A DNA stretch of 64,000 nt. It comes from CAWKDG01 sp963848355. GTDB lineage: Bacteria > Actinomycetota > Acidimicrobiia > Acidimicrobiales > UBA8190. The notes beneath the pieces are model-generated. The model searched no databases. It was not told the DNA's origin and saw only the letters and a program-made list of their open reading frames with translations. Shown here piece by piece: positions 1 through 6,842 of this stretch (its first letter is position 1; every line of letters begins with the position of its first letter). The position numbers and the translations under genes were made by a program. Where the stretch lies: positions 992,001-1,056,000 of the forward strand of contig CAWKDG010000012.1 of assembly GCA_963848355.1 (NCBI GenBank), in the 5' to 3' direction.

Positions 1-518
1 TTGAGATACGCCTCCTTGCGGACCCAGCAGTCGAAGAACGCCTGCCGCCGATCAGGTCGGGGGACGTGGCCGATGGCATCCAGCTCGGCGGGAGAGAAGA
101 ACTCGTCGGCGATGTCTTGCCACACCAGATCGGCGCGAACCTGTTCGATATCGACTCCCACCGCGTGGCTCGCGCTCACTGCCATCAGTGCCATCGAACC
201 AGAATGAGAGACGTTGAAGTTCGGCCATCGTCTCGTGGCGCCGCCAACTACCTCGGGCTTGCCGTCGGGCCCGGAGGCGATGGCCACGTCCTGAGGGGCC
301 ACCTGCAGGTAGAGGGCGAGCACTCTCCGCACCAACGCTCGGGTGCGGACCTGAAGGGAGCGATCCCGGTCTTGCCTCAGTCGGTCGGACCGGGCCCGCT
401 CCTCGGGACTGAGCACCTCCCATGCCTCGCGCTCGGCACCTGGGTCAGGGGAAAAGCACACGAACCACACGTGCACCTCATCCTCGCCGATTCCATCTCG
501 ATCGCTGATGGAGACCAT
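1..518 (-). CDS. 4'-phosphopantetheinyl transferase (Sfp type), 3' end cut off by window edge
   Basis: Sfp-type transferases move the phosphopantetheine arm of coenzyme A onto a serine of acyl- or peptidyl-carrier proteins. Reading the minus strand gives about 172 residues with the family motifs in order: GKPEV, FNVSHS, VGVDIE, an FF-x3-E segment and, at the window edge, CWVRKEAYL, which carries the metal- and CoA-binding acidic residues and the W-x2-KEA-x-K signature. The C-terminal part lies beyond position 1. I start it at the ATG at 518; a GTG at 536 in the same frame sits 12 nt after a GGGAGG and is an alternative start. No polyketide or peptide synthase is visible, so the carrier-protein partner is unknown. 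The family call is strong, the substrate is not. Confidence 0.85.
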   Translation of the reverse strand, partial: MVSISDRDGIGEDEVHVWFVCFSPDPGAEREAWEVLSPEERARSDRLRQDRDRSLQVRTRALVRRVLALYLQVAPQDVAIASGPDGKPEVVGGATRRWPNFNVSHSGSMALMAVSASHAVGVDIEQVRADLVWQDIADEFFSPAELDAIGHVPRPDRRQAFFDCWVRKEAYL

Positions 519-786
519 GATTGCCGAAAGCGTCACCTGCCACGACGTCCTCCCGGCTGACGCCGGCGGAAAGGCATCCCGGACCTTCAGGCACATACGC
601 CGACCAGCTATCGCCGGCTGATACGGCCTGAGAATCCAAGCTCGAAAGCCTCAGTCAAACCCAGACCGGTTCAGACAGATCAGCTGGAGATCATCGGCGA
701 CTCCGTGCCAGTTGAGCCCTTGAAGATCACGATGGACAGCCGTATCCCTTTCTGCTACAGATACGGGCGGTCGGTTTAATGCCGAA
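519..786. other. intergenic region left of the IS element
   Basis: No convincing gene is seen. The stretch contains an imperfect stem (CCGTATC at 740 and GATACGG ending at 766, 13-nt loop). It ends in AATGCC-GAA, the left half of the palindrome interrupted by the insertion sequence. Confidence 0.4.
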
Positions 787-812
787 GGGTCTGCCCCCGA
801 ATCGGGTGACTC
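787..812. repeat. left terminal inverted repeat of the IS3-family element
   Basis: The 26 bases starting GGGTCTGCCCCCGAATCG are the exact reverse complement of 2016-2041. They define the left boundary of the element. Confidence 0.92.
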
Positions 813-852
813 CTAATCTTGCGAGGATTGCCTCGCAGGAGAGGAGCACAGG

Positions 853-1137
853 ATGCCGAAGGCATTCCCCGAGCAGTTCCGCCGTGACGTCGTGGCCGTG
901 GCTCGCCGGCGGGAGATCCCGATGGCGAAGATCGCGAAGGACTTTGGGATCTCCGAGTCCTGTCTCCACCGCTGGGTGAAGCAGGCCGACATCGAAGACG
1001 GCGTCCAGGACGGCGTGACAGCCGCCGAGCGCCAGGAGCTGCGTGAGTCGCGCAAGCGGATCAAGGTCCTCGAGCAGGAGAACTACATCCTGCGCCGCGC
1101 CGCGGCCTATCTGAGCCAGAGCAGCTCCCCAAAATGA
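853..1137 (+). CDS. IS3-family transposase OrfA
   Basis: This 94-residue protein is the DNA-binding subunit of the transposase. The first ~50 residues form the HTH_Tnp_1 (IS3/IS911) helix-turn-helix (FRRDVVAVARRREIP, then KDFGISESCLHRWVKQ). Residues ~65-85 form a heptad-repeat coiled coil (RIKVLEQENYILRRAAAYL) of the kind used to multimerise with OrfAB. The last codons are TCC-CCA-AAA-TGA, and orfB starts inside this stop. OrfA normally recognises the terminal repeats; the fused OrfAB made by -1 frameshifting is the active transposase. Confidence 0.95.
   Translation: MPKAFPEQFRRDVVAVARRREIPMAKIAKDFGISESCLHRWVKQADIEDGVQDGVTAAERQELRESRKRIKVLEQENYILRRAAAYLSQSSSPK
1128..1134 (+). other. predicted -1 programmed frameshift heptamer CCCAAAA
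   Basis: C-CCA-AAA is a canonical X-XXY-YYZ slippery heptamer in the orfA frame, immediately before the orfA stop TGA. A -1 slip places the ribosome directly on the orfB ATG at 1134 and yields an OrfAB fusion, the known route to active IS3-family transposase. Confidence 0.7.
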
Positions 1138-2000
1138 TCTACCCGCTGGTCCGCGACCTTGCCGCCGAGGATGTCCCTGTGGCGGTGACCTGCCGGGTGC
1201 TGAAGTTTTCCAAGCAGAACTACTTCAAGTGGCTTCGCCGCCCCTGCAGCCGGCGGGACTTAGAGAACGCCTATCTGACCGACGCCGCGGTCGACGTGAA
1301 TCACGACGATCCCGAGTTCGGCTACCGCTTCATCGCCGATGAGCTCGAGCGCCTCGGGCACAAGGTATCGGAGAACCGGGTGTGGCGGCTGTGCTCTGAA
1401 CAGCGCATTTTCTCCGCCCATTCGAAGAAACGGGGGCTCTCTCGCCGGCCTGGGCCTCCGGTCCATGACGACCTCGTCGAGCGTGACTTCAGCGCCTCAC
1501 GTCCGAACGAGCTATGGCTGACCGACATCACGGAGCACCAGACGAGGGAAGGGAAGCTCTATTGCTGCGGGGTGAAAGACGTCTTCTCCAACCGCATCGT
1601 CGGCTATGCAACCGACAGCCGCATGACTGCCAGTCTCGCTGTCAGGGCCTTGCATCACGCCGTCGCACTTCGAGGCCCCGGTGCTACGGTCGTTCACAGC
1701 GACAGGGGATCGCAATTTCGCGCACACGTCTACGTCCGAGCACTGCGGGATTTCGGACTGCGGGGGTCGATGGGTCGGGTGGCGGCCGCTGGTGACAACG
1801 CGCCGATGGAGTCCTTCTATTCACTGTTGCAGAAGAACGTCCTCAACTCGAGGAAACAGTGGGCTACCCGCGAGGAGCTCCACCTGGCGATCGTGCGGTG
1901 GATCGAAGTCACCTACAACCGTCGGCGCCGCCAGCGGGCTCTTGGCAAGCTCACGCCGATCGAATATGAGACCATCTACACCGCTGAGATGGTCGCCTAA
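1134..2000 (+). CDS. IS3-family transposase OrfB (DDE integrase core)
   Basis: This 288-residue catalytic subunit has an N-terminal HTH_21 segment (about residues 40-105) followed by a retroviral-integrase-type core. The catalytic triad is visible as D131 (WLTDITEH), D190 (VVHSDRGSQF) and E226 (APMESFY). There are exactly 35 residues between the last two, the DD35E spacing diagnostic for IS3. The C-terminal YNRRRRQRALGKLTPIEYE is the usual family tail. It overlaps orfA by 4 bp (ATGA) in the -1 frame. Nothing appears truncated. Confidence 0.96.
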   Translation: MIYPLVRDLAAEDVPVAVTCRVLKFSKQNYFKWLRRPCSRRDLENAYLTDAAVDVNHDDPEFGYRFIADELERLGHKVSENRVWRLCSEQRIFSAHSKKRGLSRRPGPPVHDDLVERDFSASRPNELWLTDITEHQTREGKLYCCGVKDVFSNRIVGYATDSRMTASLAVRALHHAVALRGPGATVVHSDRGSQFRAHVYVRALRDFGLRGSMGRVAAAGDNAPMESFYSLLQKNVLNSRKQWATREELHLAIVRWIEVTYNRRRRQRALGKLTPIEYETIYTAEMVA

Positions 2001-2015
2001 GTCTGGACAAGCAAC

Positions 2016-2041
2016 GAGTCACCCGATTCGGGGGCAGACCC
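2016..2041. repeat. right terminal inverted repeat of the IS3-family element
   Basis: Exact 26-bp inverted copy of 787-812, followed by the second GAA of the target duplication. Confidence 0.92.
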
Positions 2042-2072
2042 GAAGGCATTGCCAACTGGGAAGGCATTGCCA
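2042..2072. repeat. 18-bp repeat cluster next to the IS insertion
   Basis: One complete copy of tgccaactgggaaggcat (2050-2067) is flanked by partial copies. The same unit is repeated in tandem at 4573-4621. Both loci continue with a related downstream block (CCCGGGA...TAGCGGTTC), so a longer dispersed element is repeated in this accessory region. Confidence 0.7.
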
Positions 2073-2216
2073 CCGCTAATCGACGCCCGGGAAGTAGCGG
2101 TTCACCGTCAATGCCGATCGGTTTGGGTGGCCCGAACGTCAAGCTTGGTTGTATTTCAAACGGTCCTTATCCCCCTGTCGTCGCCCGAACGCGGTGCCGG
2201 AACCGAATTGGTCGAG

Positions 2217-2669
2217 TCAGGATTTGGCTCTGTTCTTGGCCTCCTGCCAACCGTCGATCAACGTCACGAAGTTGGCCAAGTTGTAGATGTCTTCTTCGCG
2301 CCAGAAGAGCCCGGCGCCCGCATAGTCGAGCCTCGTCCAGCTCGTGGCCGAGTGCTCGCTCCCGTCGCCCGGATCCGCCATATGGGTCCGGGCACAGAAC
2401 ACCGCCCGACAGTTCTCTTCGTCGAAGAGGGCCCAGTCGTGGCTGTACCGGACCATCTGGTCGTTGGGATACGACTTCATGAGAGGCACGATCCAATTGC
2501 GGACCTCTTCCCGCCCGTGCATCTCTCCGAAGACGTGTTCGACGTACGTGCAGTCCTCGGTGAAGAGGTCGGCGAAAGCGTTGTAATCGCCGGTTGCCGC
2601 GCACTCGTCACTGACGGCCACGAAGTGCTCGTAGGCCTGGCGTATCTCGTCCAGTGGGAATCGGGGCAT
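2217..2669 (-). CDS. SnoaL-like / NTF2-fold protein
   Basis: A 150-residue protein with the pattern of SnoaL-like polyketide cyclases and related NTF2-fold enzymes. The N-terminal helix is followed by YNAFADLFTEDCTYVEHVFGEMHGREEVRNWI, the typical 'target size, acidic loop, HGREEI' signature, and an antiparallel sheet to the C-terminus. Such proteins bind small hydrophobic ligands or act as isomerases, cyclases or dehydratases; the substrate cannot be read from sequence. It lies 7 bp downstream of the enoyl-CoA hydratase gene on the same strand, so the two probably form an operon for acyl-CoA or steroid-like compounds. The IS element lies just beyond its 3' end. Confidence 0.82.
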   Translation of the reverse strand: MPRFPLDEIRQAYEHFVAVSDECAATGDYNAFADLFTEDCTYVEHVFGEMHGREEVRNWIVPLMKSYPNDQMVRYSHDWALFDEENCRAVFCARTHMADPGDGSEHSATSWTRLDYAGAGLFWREEDIYNLANFVTLIDGWQEAKNRAKS

Positions 2670-2676
2670 CGGCTCG

Positions 2677-3549
2677 TCAGATCCGCTGGTCGGCCCACAT
2701 GGATGACGAACGCCGGCGGAGATCCGTCAGGTCCGGACGTTTGGCGGCGAAGGCGTCGATGCCGTGGACGTCCAAGGGGCCGGCCGCCGGGTCGATAGGC
2801 AGCTCGAAGGCGGCCACCTGGCTGAGCACCCCGTCGGCGGCGTTTTTGAGCACGTACTTCGAACGCCGGATGGCGTAGCGGCTCTTTTCCAGCATCAGCT
2901 CGGTCAGGGCTCGGACCTCGGCATCGAGATCCTCACGCTCGACGACCCGGTTTGCCAGGTCCCACTCGGCGGCCTGCCGCCCGCTGAACTCGTAGCCGAG
3001 CAGGTTGATCTCCTTCGTCCGACGCCGGCCCGCGAATCGCTGCAACCGCGTGCAGCCCCCCCAGCCCGGGGTGATCCCCATGTCGATCTCAGGCATGCCC
3101 CAGCGGGAATCCGGCGTGGTGAGCACGAAGTCGCAGCACAGGGTGAGCTCGAGCCCGCCCCCCATGCACACCCCGTCGACGGCGGCGATGGTGACGACAT
3201 CGACGAGGCCCTCCAGCATGGCGGCCGTCTCCTGGAACATGGAGACGATGAGGAAGGTGTTGGCCTGCGGGTTGGAGGCCGGTTCGGGCAGGGGGACGGC
3301 CGAATCGAAGGCGAGCTTGCGGGTGTTCAAGATGGGGAACTCGGCGATGTCGTCGCCGGCGCAGAACGTGTTGCCCGCCCCGGAGATGACCAGAACTCTG
3401 GCACTCTCATCGAAGCGGACGGCGCGCACGGCCTCGTGCAACTGCTTCTGCATCGACACCGACAAGGCGTTGTGCTTCTCCGGTCGGTTGAGGATGATCC
3501 GCCGCACCGGTCCGTCGATCTCGTAGCGGAAGTCGTCGTCGAATTCCAT
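2677..3549 (-). CDS. enoyl-CoA hydratase/isomerase family protein (crotonase fold)
   Basis: Crotonases hydrate or isomerise 2-enoyl-CoA thioesters using two backbone-NH oxyanion holes. From the chosen start the protein has 290 residues. It shows NRPEKHNALS near residues 21-30, the first oxyanion segment CAGDDIAEF (63-71), and CMGGGLELTLCCD (128-140) with E134. E154 follows in MPEIDMGITPGWGG. E134 and E154 correspond in spacing to the two catalytic glutamates of the classical hydratase. I start at the ATG at 3549, which follows GGAAGGTGGGG; a longer frame to 3600 would run into the palindrome. It is divergent from a GntR regulator, which probably controls it. Confidence 0.9.
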   Translation of the reverse strand: MEFDDDFRYEIDGPVRRIILNRPEKHNALSVSMQKQLHEAVRAVRFDESARVLVISGAGNTFCAGDDIAEFPILNTRKLAFDSAVPLPEPASNPQANTFLIVSMFQETAAMLEGLVDVVTIAAVDGVCMGGGLELTLCCDFVLTTPDSRWGMPEIDMGITPGWGGCTRLQRFAGRRRTKEINLLGYEFSGRQAAEWDLANRVVEREDLDAEVRALTELMLEKSRYAIRRSKYVLKNAADGVLSQVAAFELPIDPAAGPLDVHGIDAFAAKRPDLTDLRRRSSSMWADQRI

Positions 3550-3594
3550 GCCACCCCACCTTCCTTGACGGCGCCCGGCCGCCGTGCTGGACTC

Positions 3595-3610
3595 AATCAT
3601 CCGGATGATT
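3595..3610. promoter_or_regulatory. perfect 16-bp palindrome, candidate operator of the GntR-family regulator
   Basis: AATCATCCGGATGATT is a perfect dyad between the divergent enoyl-CoA hydratase (minus) and GntR regulator (plus) genes, about 45 bp from each start. GntR-family dimers bind palindromes in such positions and usually repress both directions until an effector binds. The position and symmetry are seen; the binding is inferred. Confidence 0.6.
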
Positions 3611-3657
3611 CCACGTCGGCGAGGAGCGATGCAACCGATGGTCCACGGCTAGAGCCG

Positions 3658-4407
3658 ATGCGCCCTGCCACGGGGGGCGGCCCGCCCCGTTACCAGGAGA
3701 TCATGCGCGCCATCTCGGACGACATCTCGTCGGGTCGGGTGGCCGTGGGCGCGCGCCTGCCGACGGAACCAGAGCTGTGCGCGCGCTACGACGTGGGACG
3801 GCACACCATCCGGGAGGCCATCCGCGGTCTGGTCGAAGTGGGGATGGTCGAGCGCCGTCCCCGACTGGGCACGAGGGTCATTTCGGCCGAGCCGATCGTT
3901 GGATATCGCTGGCTCCCGGGATCAGCCGAGGACATAGCTGCGAACGTCAACGCCACCTGGATCGTCAGGCCCAAGGGCACCGTTGTAAGAGCCGACGAGG
4001 CGGCGGCGCACCGCCTCGGATGCCAGGTCGGTGATCGCTGGTTCCGTTTCGCCGGACCCCGCATCCTGCGTGATCGTCGGGTCAAGGAGCCCGTCTGCTT
4101 CAGTGAGCAGTACGTACCTGACACGGCGAAGGCTCGCAAGGTCATCGCCACCGCCGCTCTATCGCCTGACGATGTCGCCGATCAGGTGATCGAGCAGGAG
4201 ATCCGCGCCGACCTTCTCGACGAGGAACAAGCCGAGGCGCTCCAAGCCGAATGCGGTTCGGCCGGTCTCGTCGTGGTCAGGCGACACCGCGACCCCAATG
4301 GAAGGTTGATCGCCGTCGGCATCCACACCCACCCCTCGGACCGCTTCTCCATCAAAGTGGACCTTCCACCGCGACTAACCACGTCATCGATATTCCGGGG
4401 CACTTGA
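3658..4407 (+). CDS. GntR/HutC-family transcriptional regulator (UTRA domain)
   Basis: The 249-residue protein starts with a GntR winged helix (YQEIMRAISDDISSGRV, LPTEPELCARYDVGRHT, then IREAIRGLVEVGMVERR, about residues 10-70) in which the recognition helix is clear. A C-terminal ligand-binding UTRA domain (about 90-245) follows, with the typical VVRRHRDPNGRLIAVGIHTH strand pair near the end. The ATG at 3658 is used because the HTH begins 10 residues later. The same frame stays open upstream across the hydratase gene, which is chance. It is divergent from the enoyl-CoA hydratase/SnoaL pair and probably represses it in response to an acyl-type effector, which is an inference from position. 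Confidence 0.85.
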   Translation: MRPATGGGPPRYQEIMRAISDDISSGRVAVGARLPTEPELCARYDVGRHTIREAIRGLVEVGMVERRPRLGTRVISAEPIVGYRWLPGSAEDIAANVNATWIVRPKGTVVRADEAAAHRLGCQVGDRWFRFAGPRILRDRRVKEPVCFSEQYVPDTAKARKVIATAALSPDDVADQVIEQEIRADLLDEEQAEALQAECGSAGLVVVRRHRDPNGRLIAVGIHTHPSDRFSIKVDLPPRLTTSSIFRGT

Positions 4408-4523
4408 GACGACGCACGGGCCGCGGCTCATCGCAATACTGAGCACCAGCGTCCGGGAGCTTCGCCGAGACGGTCACTCCAACTGGCAGCCCCTAGCCTC
4501 GCTCCCCGCCCCTCGGATTGCCC

Positions 4524-4581
4524 TGATTATGGCTCTAAGCAGCGAAAATGAGTCACCTGCAGAGATGAAGACTGCCAACTG
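4524..4581. repeat. 58-bp imperfect direct repeat, left copy
   Basis: It aligns without gaps to 6675-6732 at roughly 70% identity by eye. The shared cores are CTAAG and CTGCAGAGATGA, ending in AACTG. The two copies flank the ArsR-SRPBCC-RibD-like operon. Confidence 0.55.
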
Positions 4582-4621
4582 GGAAGGCATTGCCAACTGG
4601 GAAGGCATTGCCAACTGGGAA
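4573..4621. repeat. tandem 18-bp repeat, 2.7 copies
   Basis: The unit tgccaactgggaaggcat occurs at 4573-4590 and 4591-4608, and partially from 4609. Identical units lie at 2050-2067 beside the IS element. The array has no spacers and is therefore not a CRISPR. Confidence 0.85.
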
Positions 4622-4886
4622 CCGAATGCCAGCAAGGCTGCCCGGGAGATGTAGCGGTTCTGCGGCGCCGGTTCGACAACGACCGGTCTATATCGGCGAC
4701 GAGCGCATGATTGCGAATGGCTGGCCCTGTCGACGAGTTCCGAGGGGCCTCACCGGATCCGCCAATACAGGATGGAGGCTCGGGCGGTCCAGAACGGGCA
4801 ATCGGCGCCACTCGGGGGCAGCCCCGTATCCGGCGGTTGGGGACGGTCGCGACTTCCATTGCGGCCAGGAACGCATGGGTCCCTCG

Positions 4887-5528
4887 TCATCGGGTGAACG
4901 TGAGGTGGGTGACGCCGCGGGGCGTCGAGACTGCCTCCACGTCGTACTGCTGCTCCAACGCCTCCAGGCCGTCCCACAGCCGAACACCGCGACCGAGCAG
5001 GATCGGCACCTGCACGACGTGCAGGTGGTCGACGAGACCGGCGGCGATGAACGCGCGCATCATGGTCGGGCCCCCGCCGATGCGGACGTCCTGACCGGCG
5101 GCTGCGTCCCGCGCCACCTCGAGTGCATCCGCTGGCGCGGCGTCGAGGAAGTGGAACGTCGTACCACCCTCCATCTCCAGCGACGGGCGCGGACGGTGGG
5201 TCAGGACGTACGTCGGCGTGTGGAACGGCGGGTTGTCGCCCCACCACCCGCGCCACTCCGAGTCGTCCTGCCAGCCCGGAGGGCCGAACTTGCCCGCGCC
5301 CATGATCTCCGCACCGATCCCGGGTCCGTGCCGGTCGGCCATCACGTGATCGACACCCTCGGTGCCGCCCGACTCGCCGAGGACTTCCTGGCGGCCGAAC
5401 CGAGTGGCGAACATCCACTCGTGGAGCCGATGCCCGGCGTGGCCGAACGGCGTCTCGAGGGCCTGCCCCTCGCCGGTGCCGAACCCGTCGAGCGAGATCG
5501 AGAAGTTGTGGATGCGGACGCGCGACAT
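4887..5528 (-). CDS. dihydrofolate reductase family protein (RibD C-terminal-like)
   Basis: A 213-residue protein of the RibD C-terminal/YwjB type DHFR fold, a group of NADPH-dependent reductases mostly of unknown substrate. It begins RVRIHNFSISLDGFGTGEGQ, the usual first strand and substrate loop, continues with HVMADRHGPGIGAEIMGAGKFG, and contains the nucleotide-binding segment DVRIGGGPTMMRAFIAAGLVD followed by DHLHVVQVPILLGRGVRLWDGL, all diagnostic. It is the last gene of a three-gene minus-strand operon after an ArsR regulator and an SRPBCC protein, 67 bp downstream. This gene set is frequent in actinobacteria and is not the folate-pathway enzyme. Confidence 0.87.
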   Translation of the reverse strand: MSRVRIHNFSISLDGFGTGEGQALETPFGHAGHRLHEWMFATRFGRQEVLGESGGTEGVDHVMADRHGPGIGAEIMGAGKFGPPGWQDDSEWRGWWGDNPPFHTPTYVLTHRPRPSLEMEGGTTFHFLDAAPADALEVARDAAAGQDVRIGGGPTMMRAFIAAGLVDHLHVVQVPILLGRGVRLWDGLEALEQQYDVEAVSTPRGVTHLTFTR

Positions 5529-5595
5529 GGCGGCTCCTTCGGGTGGTGGTGGTCGGTTGACCTGGCCTGTGGCGAGATTTCATCGGCCGTGGGAT

Positions 5596-6084
5596 TCAGG
5601 CGACTCCGAGATGGTGAGCGAGCTTCTGCATCGTCTGCAGACCGAGCTCGACAGCGCCGAAGCCGATGGTTGCATCTCGCTGCTCGACGGTTGGGTGGAG
5701 CTGCCGCAGCGTCAACACCGTCTTTCCATCGGCTTGTTCATCGAGGACAATTGTCACTCGGAAGCGTGCCGGGTCATCGTCGGCGTCGGACCCGTGATCC
5801 AGCACCATCCTCTCGACTGGAACGACTTCGAGGTAGTCGAAGCGATTCGTGAACACGGTGCCGTCTCCGGAAACCATGTCGAAGCACGCTCGACCTCCCG
5901 GGCGCACGTCCATCTCTCGGACAGTGCAAGTGAACCCATCGGGACCAAACCATTGGCAGAAGGCATCCGCATCGGTCCACGCGGCGAACACCGCTTCGCG
6001 TGTGGCGTCAAGAACTCGAACGAGGACGATCTCACGATCGAGAGCCCACGTCGTTGGATCGGTGAAGTTCGGGGTACTGCTCAC
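5596..6084 (-). CDS. SRPBCC / AHSA1-like protein
   Basis: A 162-residue START-like (SRPBCC) protein with the AHSA1 signature. The first strand is EIVLVRVLDATREAVFAAWTDADAFCQWFGPDGF. It then has CTVREMDVRPGGRACFDMVSGDG, a YLEVVPVERMVLDHG strand and a long C-terminal helix (FGAVELGLQTMQKLAHHL). These domains bind small hydrophobic ligands. Its GTG start overlaps the ArsR stop by 4 bp (GTGA), so translation is coupled. ArsR-AHSA1 pairs are a standard bacterial arrangement; the ligand sensed or carried is unknown. Confidence 0.88.
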   Translation of the reverse strand: MSSTPNFTDPTTWALDREIVLVRVLDATREAVFAAWTDADAFCQWFGPDGFTCTVREMDVRPGGRACFDMVSGDGTVFTNRFDYLEVVPVERMVLDHGSDADDDPARFRVTIVLDEQADGKTVLTLRQLHPTVEQRDATIGFGAVELGLQTMQKLAHHLGVA

Positions 6085-6446
6085 GGCTTCTCCAATGTCG
6101 GTGGGGATGCGGTTCGGTCAGATGTGCGCCGGAGGTGCGCATCGAGCCGGTCGAGACGGTGCTCCCACGCAGCTCGTGTGTGCTCGGCCCATGCGGCGAT
6201 CTCGACCAGAGGCTCCGACCGCAGCCGGCATGGCCGCCGTTGTCCATCTCGGCCGCGACTGATCAGACCCGCCCGCTCGAGGACCTTCAGATGACGGGAG
6301 ATGGCCGGGAGACTGATCGGGAACGGCTCGGCCAACTCGAGCACGGTTGCCTCACCGTCGGCCAACCGACGCACGATCGAGCGCCGCGTAGGGTCCGACA
6401 AGGCGGCGAAGACGACGTCGAACCGATCGGGGGCCGTCACGGTCAT
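6081..6446 (-). CDS. ArsR-family winged-helix repressor
   Basis: A 121-residue regulator with the ArsR winged helix across about residues 8-95: VFAALSDPTRRSIVRRLADGEATVLELAEPF, recognition helix SLPAISRHLKVLERAGLI, wing SRGRDGQRRPCRL. The metal-binding cysteine pair of the SmtB/ArsR metal sensors (ELCVCDL) is absent, so it is unlikely to sense metal and more likely belongs to the group paired with SRPBCC proteins. It heads the operon with 5596-6084 and 4887-5528. A dyad overlaps its -35 region, which suggests autoregulation. Confidence 0.88.
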   Translation of the reverse strand: MTVTAPDRFDVVFAALSDPTRRSIVRRLADGEATVLELAEPFPISLPAISRHLKVLERAGLISRGRDGQRRPCRLRSEPLVEIAAWAEHTRAAWEHRLDRLDAHLRRTSDRTASPPTLEKP

Positions 6447-6483
6447 CGTTGCCGTCGCTCCTGCAGATACTTCACAGATTGGT

Positions 6484-6512
6484 TATTTAACAGAGTGACT
6501 ACATATAGTCAA
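6484..6512 (-). promoter_or_regulatory. promoter with overlapping dyad operator for the ArsR operon
   Basis: On the minus strand TTGACT (6512-6507), a 17-nt spacer and TAAATA (6489-6484) form a good sigma-70-type promoter. The dyad TGACTA-N4-TAGTCA (6496-6511) overlaps the -35 box, the expected place for a repressor to block polymerase. Confidence 0.65.
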
Positions 6513-6674
6513 GGGCGCCCGGCACATCGCTCGAAAGATCGGGGGCGCGCCAGATCTGCCGATCTGGACGCCCAGGAGGCGGCTGTCGTGGAGGCCACCG
6601 AACGGACCGAGGTGGTCCGTTCAGGTTCCATCTCGCGGCCGCTCATGGCCCTCTTGCCAACCTTCAATTTGGCC

Positions 6675-6732
6675 AGATCATGATTCTAAGTAGGGACAAT
6701 ATGCCAACTGCAGAGATGACAAGTACTAACTG
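6675..6732. repeat. 58-bp imperfect direct repeat, right copy
   Basis: Partner of 4524-4581 in the same orientation. With it, this repeat brackets the ArsR-SRPBCC-RibD-like operon. The surrounding 6513-6842 contains no gene that I can support. Confidence 0.55.
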
Positions 6733-6807
6733 TTATCGCCTTCACAGCAGACAGATGAGTGCCATCGCTCCCCATCAGGAGAGACAGACGGCCTATTTAT
6801 AAAGACT

Positions 6808-6836
6808 TTGATAGATTTTCCTAAAATCGCTAGGCT
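6808..6836 (+). promoter_or_regulatory. promoter for a leaderless ATPase transcript
   Basis: TTGATA (6808-6813), a 17-nt spacer and TAGGCT (6831-6836) are followed by only 6 nt before the GTG at 6843. Transcription should therefore start at or next to the start codon, giving a leaderless mRNA, which is common in actinobacteria. No Shine-Dalgarno sequence is present. The surrounding 45 bp is markedly AT-rich. Confidence 0.6.
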
Positions 6837-6842
6837 CACGGG

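Larger units (their letters stand above)
787..2041 (+). mobile_element. complete IS3-family insertion sequence, 1255 bp
   Basis: Two overlapping transposase genes (orfA, orfB) lie between perfect 26-bp terminal inverted repeats at 787-812 and 2016-2041. GAA flanks both sides (784-786 and 2042-2044), which fits the 3-bp target duplication typical of the IS3 family. Joining the flanks recreates AATGCCGAAGGCATT, so the element landed in the centre of a 15-bp palindrome. The intact ends, intact frames and clean target duplication suggest a recent and possibly still active insertion. Confidence 0.93.
4408..4886. other. non-coding region with repeats
   Basis: No credible gene is seen in about 480 bp. 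The region holds the left 58-bp direct repeat (4524-4581) and 2.7 tandem copies of an 18-bp unit (4573-4621), followed by a block shared with 2078-2100. Confidence 0.6.

Noticed and set aside
2764..3657. Upstream extension of the GntR regulator frame
   Set aside because: The extension lies antisense to the enoyl-CoA hydratase gene; the regulator's winged helix starts just after the ATG at 3658.
4573..4621. Possible CRISPR array
   Set aside because: The 18-bp units are directly adjacent with no spacers, and no cas genes are present.
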